A DNA stretch of 64,000 nt from Anodontia alba. Lineage: Eukaryota; Mollusca; Bivalvia; Lucinida; Lucinidae. Positions 56,884 to 64,000 of this stretch are shown one piece after another (within the stretch, counting starts at the first letter, position 1; each line of letters opens with the position of its first letter). The stretch spans positions 11,622,610 through 11,686,609 of the forward strand of contig OZ024828.1 of NCBI GenBank assembly GCA_964016985.1, read 5' to 3'. The translations under genes and the position numbers were made by a program. The notes under the pieces are model-generated. The model was not told where the DNA came from, searched no databases, and saw only the letters and a list, made by a program, of their open reading frames with translations.

Positions 56884-58213
56884 CGAGGGATGTTCGAAAT
56901 GAATTGCTTATTTCTATCTGGAGATTTCAAATTTCAAGTTAGCCCAAAAGTACTCATTGCATGCCCTCGAAGTACTCCCCGTGGCTAGAAATGCAAAGTT
57001 TCAGCCGATGTATCCACTTCTTGAAGGCGTCACGGTACGCTGATTTGGGCACAGTAATAAGGTACTGATGAATGGCAGATCCAAATGCCTGTCGGGACTG
57101 GTATTTCCGCCCAGCAAGGAATGCTTTCAATTTCGGAAACAAAAGGAAATCACATGGGGCAAGGTCTGGGGAATACCGGGGGTGAGGCAAAACAGTTACT
57201 TTTTCTTTCTTCAAAAACGCCGTAACTATTGCGGAGGTATGAGCTGGGGCATTGTCATGTAGAAGAAGGACATGTTTAAAACCAATGGCAGGGCGTCGTT
57301 TCTGATAATACTTTTTCAGTTTCTTCAGTACTACGTCTTTGTAGTACTTTCCGGTGATGCTTTTGCCCTTTTTCACTGGCACTTTTATTGCGACTCCTTC
57401 ACCAGAGAAGAAGATTGCATACAAAACCTTCTTTGTACTCAAAGAACGTTTGGCAATTATTGGGCGTTTGCTGTGTTTAGTGGCCCAGATCTTATTGCTA
57501 ACCTTTCTGACGGGCTCAAAATAATGGACCCAGGTTTCATCACCTGTGACGATATTGGCAAACTGCTTTTTGTCATATTTGGAAACATCTGAAGCAGCGT
57601 TTTGGCCACTTTAACCCGTTGCTTTTTTTGCTCGTCAGTCAACAGATGTGGCACCCATCTAGCAAAAATCTTTCTGACTTTCAAATGCTTCTTCAAAATA
57701 AGGTGAACCGTTGAAAGTGATATGCCTACGTTTCGTGCAATATCACGAACTGTAAATCTGGCATCTCCTTCAATGATTTCTTTTATTTTGGAAACGATTT
57801 CTTTACGAGATGCAGATTTTGGCCTACCTGATTTCGGTGCATTTTTGATGGACTCTACACCAGACTCAAATATCTTTTTCCACCGCCGAACTGTGTCATA
57901 AGACACACAAGAAGTTCCAAAAGCAGTAGAAATTTCAGTCATCAGCTTCTTCAAAGAACAACCAAGTTTTGAGCGAGCTTTGATGTAAGCTCGTATTTTG
58001 TCGACGCTTCTATCAACCATTTTTACTGCAGTGGTCAATGACTGCGTGTATTCAAATGGCAAATTTTATGTCTTACACTTAGTCTAACATGTACATTTAT
58101 ACACTATTGTGTAGATATTGAATAACCCTATACAGGTATGTATTGGTTTTTATCGTGCCCCACGTGGATATCGAGCTAGAGGACAATAAGCAATTCATTT
58201 CGAACATCCGTCG
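56884..58213 (-). mobile_element. mariner element with intact ends, 1.33 kb
   Basis: Inverted ends CGAGGGATGTTCGAAATGAA and (complement) CGACGGATGTTCGAAATGAA, continuing through TTGCTTATT. The TA target duplication is at 56882-56883 and 58214-58215. It holds a single transposase gene, broken once, on the minus strand. Length and structure are those of a full mariner. Confidence 0.97.
56954..58062 (-). pseudogene. mariner transposase (DD34D), one frameshift
   Basis: The N-terminal part (57457-58062, start ATG at 58020 giving MVDRSVDKIRAYIKAR, or further upstream) has two helix-turn-helix segments (LMTEISTAFG..VSYDTVRRWKK and FTVRDIARNVGISLSTVHL), expected to bind the inverted ends. Near 57590 the frame slips: in the next frame KQFANIVTGDETWVHYFEP supplies the first catalytic Asp. 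The C-terminal part (56954-57442) has LLLHDNAPAHTS, YSPDLAPCDFLLFPKLK and 34 residues between the second and third Asp. So all three catalytic Asp codons exist but not in one frame. It acts, or acted, in the nucleus to cut and paste the element. Confidence 0.92.
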
Positions 58214-58340
58214 TATATAGCCTTCTTTCATGAATAAATACATATTCTCAAAGAGCTAAGATAGAAGAGTCCAGTCGGTATAAATGGGTAAATAATTCAC
58301 TTCGCCAAAGACACAACTGACAACCAATATAAATGAAATC

Positions 58341-58619
58341 CATCACGAAAACATACCTATATAATTTTGACCCCACTTAAACCCCACTTTTATACAGTCA
58401 AACTGGGGTTTACAGGGGTATACATTATTTTTCTTATTTCGGTTTAGAAACATAGATCGTGGGTACTCGTTAGAACCGCCTCGTCGAGGCGGTTCTAACG
58501 AGTACCCACAATCTATATTTTGAGCAGAAATATGAAAAATATCAGAATTTTTATCTGAAAACTTTCAGTTTTTGGTTGTGAAATTTTCAATATATTCGAA
58601 TAGGCGTGGTTTCGTAATG
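58341..58619 (-). mobile_element. Hairpin MITE copy 9
   Basis: CATCACGAAAACATACC left, GCGTGGTTTCGTAATG right; core CCGCCTCGTCGAGGCGG. Flanks C and A (no match). Confidence 0.85.
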
Positions 58620-58639
58620 ACAGGTGAAATCTTACGATA

Positions 58640-58880
58640 AACAGGTTTTGGGCCGCATCGTCAGAAAACGTACCTGCGGCCCTGTGCAGCCAGCGAAGAT
58701 GCAGATCAGCCTGCGCATTTGCACAGTTTGATCAGAATCTTCACTGTGCGCATTTTGGATATCCGAGAATTCAAAGTTTCTTCATGCGGATAACGAAGAC
58801 TCTGATTAGACTGCACGAAAAATGCAGGCTGATTTGAATCTTCGTTGGTCACACATGTCAGACGGTACCTTTTCTCACGT
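58640..58880. repeat. Cluster of CAGATCAGCCTGCGCAT-type repeats
   Basis: GCAGATCAGCCTGCGCATTT, TGATCAGAATCTTCACTGTG and GCAGGCTGATTTGAATCTTC occur in both orientations. Related single blocks are at 10960-11000, 11080-11150 and 55980-56035. Confidence 0.5.
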
Positions 58881-58919
58881 TGCGGCAAATTTGACAACCG
58901 TGCCGTGTCATCTGAACCT

Positions 58920-59414
58920 GTGTTAACATTTTAATAAAATTTCTCATATTATGTAATAAATAGAATATGAACTTGTGAAATTTGAAATATTTCTGTCAAT
59001 ATGCTCACTTATCTGAATTCAAGTGGCAAATCTCTAAATATCACACAAGTATTGTAGTCCGATTTCTCACGACTTTTATAATACTTCGCCACATATGTAC
59101 AGCTGTTTTAATCAGTTATGCTATATTGTGTGATTAACAAAAAGGTATAACACGGTAAATATATTGAATGTGAAAACAAAAGTCAAAGCGACGAGTTAGT
59201 TTGGTCGGTCTATACCTCGTGTAAGCAATCTTGCTGCGGTGTCAGTTGTCGCCATTTTGAAACATTAGAAAAACCATACACCTTTGTGAATCTGTATCAT
59301 CCACAAAAAAGATTCTAGAAGAAAAGGAGAAGGAAATGAAAAGAGTTTTATTCTGCAGGTAACTTTGTTTCCAATTTAAACTTGTCCTGTTGCAAATATG
59401 TAATGTCAATTTAA
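58920..59414. other. AT-rich spacer, nothing recognised
   Basis: No frame of note, no RNA gene. Confidence 0.5.
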
Positions 59415-59690
59415 TATTATGAAAACACGCTTATTCAAATATATTGAAAATTTCACCACCAAAGCTGATAGTTTTCAGACAAAAATTCGGATATTTTTAA
59501 TATTTCTGCTCAAAACATAGATTGTGGGTACTCGTTAGAACCGCCTCGCCGAGGCGGTTCTAACGAGTACCCACAATCTATGTTTTTTAGCAGAAATAAG
59601 AAAAATAAATTGTACCCTTGTAAAGCCAATTTTACTATATAAAAGTGGGGTTTAAGGGGGTCAAAATTATATAGGTATGTTTTCGTGATG
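59415..59690 (+). mobile_element. Hairpin MITE copy 10
   Basis: TATTATGAAAACACGCT left, GGTATGTTTTCGTGATG right; core CCGCCTCGCCGAGGCGG. Flanks A and A. Confidence 0.85.
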
Positions 59691-60097
59691 AACCAATATA
59701 CATGATCTACTCATACAGTTGTTTATTTTCTAAAATACTAATTTGCACTTTTTTTTTCTTCATTTTTTCAAAATTAGATGCAACATGTTTTTTTCAATAT
59801 GAGAATGTCTTGTTTGGACCTAACATATGTTTGTAGTTTTTGTTTCCAGGTCATTTTACTATTGCATTTCTTCTTTGATCGTTCGTCGGTGGTTTCATAT
59901 GTCGCATTTGTTTTGTCCTTAATTGTTCTTCATCTCTTCTCCTTTGGGTACCCCGAAAAGATTGTGCTTCGTGTTTATGGCATTTCCCGGGTGCCTTCAC
60001 TTATATTTTACTATTTGTGTGAATTATCTTATAATGAACATGTTCTCTTTACTGTAACAGTAAGACATCCCGAGTAGGCTTTGTTGATCAAAGTTCA
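59691..60097. other. Spacer between two MITEs with an unrecognised 99-codon frame
   Basis: The frame 59778-60077 is very hydrophobic (CFQVILLLHFFFDRSSVVSY, VAFVLSLIVLHLFSF). It could be a broken membrane-protein exon, but T-rich DNA gives such frames by chance and I cannot name it. Confidence 0.25.
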
Positions 60098-60374
60098 CAT
60101 TACGAAAACCTGCCTATTCAAATATACTGAAAAGTTAATCACCGAAAAGTTGAAAATTTTCAGATAAAAAGTTCAAATATTTTTCATATTTCTGCTCAAA
60201 ACATAGATTGTGGGTACTCGTTAGAACCGCCTCCGCGAGGCGGTTCTAACGAATATCCACAATCTATGTTTTGAGCAGAAATAAGAAAAAATGTATACCC
60301 CTGTAAACCCCAGTTTTACTATATAAAAGTGGGGTTTAAGGGGGTCAAAATTATATAGGCGTGTTTTCGTGATG
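60098..60374 (+). mobile_element. Hairpin MITE copy 11
   Basis: CATTACGAAAACCTGCC left, GCGTGTTTTCGTGATG right; core CCGCCTCCGCGAGGCGG. Flanks A and A. Confidence 0.88.
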
Positions 60375-60582
60375 AAATAAAAGTGAAGGACCTACTAAAT
60401 GCAGCATGTGCTTTAAAATATTCAGAAACAAGCATCTTGGCGCATATTTGAGCACAATCTGTTAGGAAATAAGAAATCCAATTGTAGTTTATGTTTCATA
60501 AAATTGTGAAACTGGGCGCATCCATTTCGAATATTTTAACTCTTTCCCCGCTAGTGTCGTCTTTTGCCGTCTGCTGATAACC

Positions 60583-60656
60583 TTTGCAAACTGTTTGGAC
60601 CCAGGTCAGGCCCGACAAAATGTCGGGCCTGATTTGGATCCAAACTGTTTGACACT
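60583..60656. repeat. Dispersed ~75-bp hairpin
   Basis: GCAAACTGTTTGGACCCAGG, TCAGGCCCGACA / TGTCGGGCCTGA and GGATCCAAACTGTTTG. This is a sequence variant of the GTGTAGACC family with a different tip. Confidence 0.75.
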
Positions 60657-60884
60657 CTGATGGTGGTCCTGAAAGATTTTTTTTGTTTTTGAAAAAAAAT
60701 AACTTAAAAACATCCACAGATGACAAAAAGCATGCAAAATTACCCAGCATGCAAAGAGTTAATTAGATATTTGATTTCTGTAAAATATAAATAAAAGTTG
60801 CCTGTTGATAGGGATAAGCTGCTTACGGTTTATTTGCCAATGAACATATTTTAAAGGAACATAGCAACAAAATATTATATTACA

Positions 60885-60887
<3 letters not shown>

Positions 60888-60941
<54 letters not shown>

Positions 60942-60945
60942 TTGC
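60888..60945. repeat. (ATTT)n microsatellite
   Basis: About 14 tetranucleotides, TTATTTATTTATT. Confidence 0.95.
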
Positions 60946-61057
60946 ATGTTTAATTCGATGGTTATGGCATTACTTACTTTTAAAATGATGGCTTCAATGT
61001 GTGTTTTCTAGATTATCAAAACCAACTAATTTTTTTTTATTTCTAAACCGATTCTCG

Positions 61058-61334
61058 TATTACGAAAACATGCCTATTCAAATATACTGAATATTTTACC
61101 ACCAAAAATTGAAAATTTACAGATAAAAAATCTGATATTTTTCAAACGTCTGCTCAAAACATAGATTATGGGTACTCGTTAGAACCGCCTTAACGAGGCG
61201 GTTCCAACGAGTACCCACTATCTATGTTTTGAGCAGAAAAAACAAAAATAATGTATACCGGTGTAAGCCCCATTTTTACTATATAAAATTGGGGTTTAAG
61301 GGGATCAACATTATATAGGCATGTTTTCGTGATG
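61058..61334 (+). mobile_element. Hairpin MITE copy 12
   Basis: TATTACGAAAACATGCC left, GCATGTTTTCGTGATG right; core CCGCCTTAACGAGGCGG. Flanks G and G. Confidence 0.88.
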
Positions 61335-61488
61335 GTAATGATCCACCAAACTGCTCAGCTCAACAGACTTTTTGTTTTCTGAATATATATTGTTATATAT
61401 AAGATGTTTGTTTATTTTAAGTATCATTATTTTCATATATTTTCTATAGCACTTTCTGGAAAAAACATGTTTACAATAACTTGTTTTT

Positions 61489-61516
61489 GAGTCTGCTAGC
61501 GACAGCTAGCAGGCTC
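61489..61516. repeat. Short hairpin, 12-bp stem
   Basis: GAGTCTGCTAGC / GCTAGCAGGCTC around GACA. Could mark the end of a larger element that continues to the right; not proven. Confidence 0.5.
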
Positions 61517-61788
61517 TTTGCAATCGCATGGGAGTTTACTACGTCACGAGCGGATTCTCATCAGAGCTATTTATGCGTATATTCATACGCGCACTACTTC
61601 TTAGTCAGACGCAATGCGGCACTATTACGGTGAACTGAATGTGAAGCAGCGGGATTTTGTATGGCTTTTTTTATTTCGCTAACATAACTGTAACTGAAAT
61701 CGAGTTAGATATTGCAATTTGAAACATAGACTTCAAAATTCGGTGTAGTAATACACGCGCTACTTTTGTCAAGGCGGTAACTCGGCAC

Positions 61789-62410
61789 GGGGTCCTACTA
61801 ATCACCCCACGGCACCCCATAGCACCCCACGGCACTAAATTATTTCATTGTATTTATTAATTAAATGCTGAAATTACACCAGGGTATTAGTTTTATATAT
61901 CCAAATTTGTTTTTGTGACAGTTTAAGACATTAACCTTACTTCAAGCGATTATCTCGGGGCGCCTAAACACCAAGATTCAAACTGACGCTAAAATATAGC
62001 AAAGAGACCAATGGTGTAAGTTGATAGTCTATCAAAAATAAGTTTTAACTTAAAATTACATTTTACATTCAAGTTCAAACACAAGTCATCAATATAAATA
62101 CTTTGTTTATTTAGATAGAGACAAGTATTACAAAACTATTACTGGCCATCTAAAACGCATATTTTATGGTAAATATACATATATTTTGATGCCATGGGGC
62201 GCAAAAAATTACGAGAGGTTGAGACATAATATTTTAAATCATACACAAGTCATCATCATCAATATAAATCTCTGTTTATTTAGATGAAGATGAGTATTGC
62301 AAAACTGTACTTGTCCATCTATAACATATTTTATGATAAATAGTCATATACTTTGATGCCGTGGGCTGCCATGGGGTAACCGGGGTGCCATGGGGTGATT
62401 AGTAGGACCG
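61789..62410. mobile_element. 622-bp non-autonomous DNA element, 8-bp target duplication
   Basis: CTCGGCAC at 61781-61788 and 62411-62418. Inverted ends GGTCCTACTAATCACCCCAC and (complement) GGTCCTACTAATCACCCCAT. The inside is largely two direct copies of a ~120-bp segment (about 62084-62200 and 62241-62360: ACACAAGTCATCA, AATATAAAT, TGTTTATTTAGAT, CCATCTA, TTTGATGCC). An 8-bp duplication suits hAT-like elements, but others also make 8 bp. Confidence 0.85.
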
Positions 62411-62419
62411 CTCGGCACT

Positions 62420-63330
62420 TTTGATGTTGTGCTTAGCAACGGAAGCTGAACGAAAAGAAAGGCATCAGTATTTACATAAGCAGAATATACTTATTCGATA
62501 TTGAATATAGTAAGAAATCAGGCACTTAATTTATTCCTTCTACGTGAAATAAAGTTATTCACACCTCAGTGACACGGAGTTGTCTGACGACTGCTGGCCC
62601 ATTTATACGTTTATGACCCTTCCTTTGTGGACACCTGAAAATCTCTTGAAAAGAGTAGACATAGTTGGTCGGGCAAATCTGTTGATGCTTAGGTAAAGCA
62701 CTAGCAAATGACAATCAGTTATTACAGCTAATCTGGACTGAAGATAGCCATTTCAAATTTATCTAATCTGCTCTTGTCTTAATAATAAGCTGATTGAATA
62801 AATTTATAAAATTGCACTAGAATAATAGTGGAGCTACATCATGTGTTGAATTTGTATGAACTGGAGCATATCTAGAGTTAAACTTTCATAATTCTAGAAA
62901 TTGGAAATTGCTGCTGGACACTCATTTGGAATAATCAGGTGATAAACTTCATTGGAAAATAAAGAGGTTCTTTACTCCAATCACTGCATTGACCTTTTTT
63001 CGCAGATAACAAAATGGACTTTTTGTGAAGAAAGAAGCAAAACAGAAGAGATTTGTATTTAGTTTTTCAGTACATGGTTAGATTATTTATCTATTTATTT
63101 AGATATTTGTTTCACACAGACGCCTCAGTAAAGACCCATTCCTATTTATACATTAAAAGAAGTAGAATGAATTTCCATCCGACAGATTTTGAGAAACTGA
63201 TAGTGAAAGCATGTAGTACAGAGTGTTCATGTTGGTTGTTTTTCAAGGAATAGTAAATTTTCTCGCAAAGCCTTGTTTCTGAATGTAAATTTAATATTGG
63301 ATAAAGCCACTGATTGTAAGCAACTGTGAA
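62420..63330. other. Spacer before the peptidase-like fragment
   Basis: No recognised gene. A 66-codon frame at 63053-63253 may be upstream sequence of the next feature, but I see no motif in it. Confidence 0.4.
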
Positions 63331-63339
63331 AATATGGAT

Positions 63340-64000
63340 ATAGAGCCAGGTATATAAATCCAGGTCCATCAAATCATATAAATCTACAAGAAAATGCATC
63401 TGTATTATTGCAAGGAAGTATCCATCAAGGAGATGAGATATTTAGTCCTGATTCAAGAGGGTGCCAATGCCTACCATGTTGTTTAGTATTTTTGGTGAAA
63501 GCTGTACAGAAAAGGATATGTACCAGCATGTGGAATGTGAAAAAAAACATGAATGAAATTCTGTTTGCAGGAGATAACTTATACAATATGCAAAAAAGAA
63601 TTCCAAGACATATCATGACTATTTAGAGACATGTGATTTGCCATCTTATTTTTCACCTGATAACCAGCATTATCACTGGAAAGTGAAAAAAAAAAACATT
63701 TTCAGGAAATTTGAATATCATATCCTCAGTGGAGTATCCTTTCCTTGATTTAAAGACAGCACTCGCTATGACTTTCTCATTCAATCCATATGCAGTCTTC
63801 ATTTGCAACGGGTTTTCCATTGCATTATTGGAGCAAGGTGACTGTTTCTACCTTTTTGACTCACATGCTATAGATTCAGGTGGAATGTCAAATGTTAATG
63901 GCAAAAGCATTTTGTTAAAGAAAACAAATATAGCTGGTATTTCCTTACATTTGCGTAGATTGTTTAGTTCTGATAATTCCATTACTATAACAGCGGTGAG
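63340..64000 (+). pseudogene. Cysteine-peptidase-like ORF of mobile-element type, frameshifted, runs off the window
   Basis: First frame (about 63347-63626): LLQGSIHQGDEIFS, then SRGCQCLPCCLVFLVKAV, the likely nucleophile Cys region, and NMNEILFAGDNLYNMQ. A second frame continues with YHDYLETCDLPSYFSPDNQ (about 63607-63740) and a third with TALAMTFSFNPYAVFICNGF and CFYLFDSHAIDSGGMS (FDSH, the likely catalytic His). The order QGS.HQGD, C-rich, GD.LY, FDSH..D..G is that of papain-fold ubiquitin-type peptidases (OTU/C76-like) found in large invertebrate transposon ORFs, as I remember them. Two frame changes in 400 bp argue for a dead copy unless there are introns. The right end is cut by the window. 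Confidence 0.5.

Overview
This is non-coding-rich eukaryotic nuclear DNA, most likely from a bivalve mollusc or another lophotrochozoan. The pointers are an intron-bearing, cysteine-rich receptor-ectodomain gene with a somatomedin-B-like knot, several tRNA-derived SINEs whose 3' ends read like bivalve SINE tails, dense hairpin MITEs, mariner elements, and AT-rich introns and intergenic DNA. The species is not identified. Real host coding sequence is sparse; almost everything else recognisable is mobile or repeated DNA.

Region by region. 1-12 kb: one host gene, read here as two exons (3056-4044 and 11183-11974) separated by a 7.1 kb intron. The intron holds two or more MITEs, a 290-bp tandem repeat, a decayed reverse-transcriptase tail and a mariner remnant nested inside a MITE. 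12-17 kb: a 948-bp inverted-repeat element, then a 3 kb degenerate satellite of about 61-bp units. 17-22 kb: retroelement tails, a non-LTR RT fragment with a terminal zinc finger, a SINE and an inverted-repeat pair. 22.5-49.7 kb: a segmental triplication of an ancestral unit of roughly 6.5-7 kb, in direct tandem (units 22489-31501, 31502-41569, 41570-49726). Each unit carries two 5S-rRNA-like copies and the same hairpins, but a private set of later insertions: a Penelope-type RT and a SINE in unit 1; a 3.7 kb non-LTR element and a SINE in unit 2; a 0.9 kb non-LTR tail, a MITE and a SINE in unit 3. Because the sister units keep empty sites, most of these insertions can be delimited to the base. 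50-64 kb: a dense MITE field (seven copies of one hairpin family between 53 and 61.4 kb), a mariner with intact ends and a frameshifted transposase, a fragment of the receptor exon, a 622-bp element with an 8-bp target duplication, and at the right edge part of a broken cysteine-peptidase-like ORF of mobile-element type.

The most unusual item is a family of ~277-bp hairpin MITEs (12 copies here). They have two different arms, a near-perfect central palindrome, and apparently a single-base target duplication; for one copy this is supported by empty sites in two paralogous units. The same palindrome core also occurs in a MITE with unrelated, pogo-like ends. No operon-like gene cooperation exists here; the functional story is nested transposition on top of tandem duplication.
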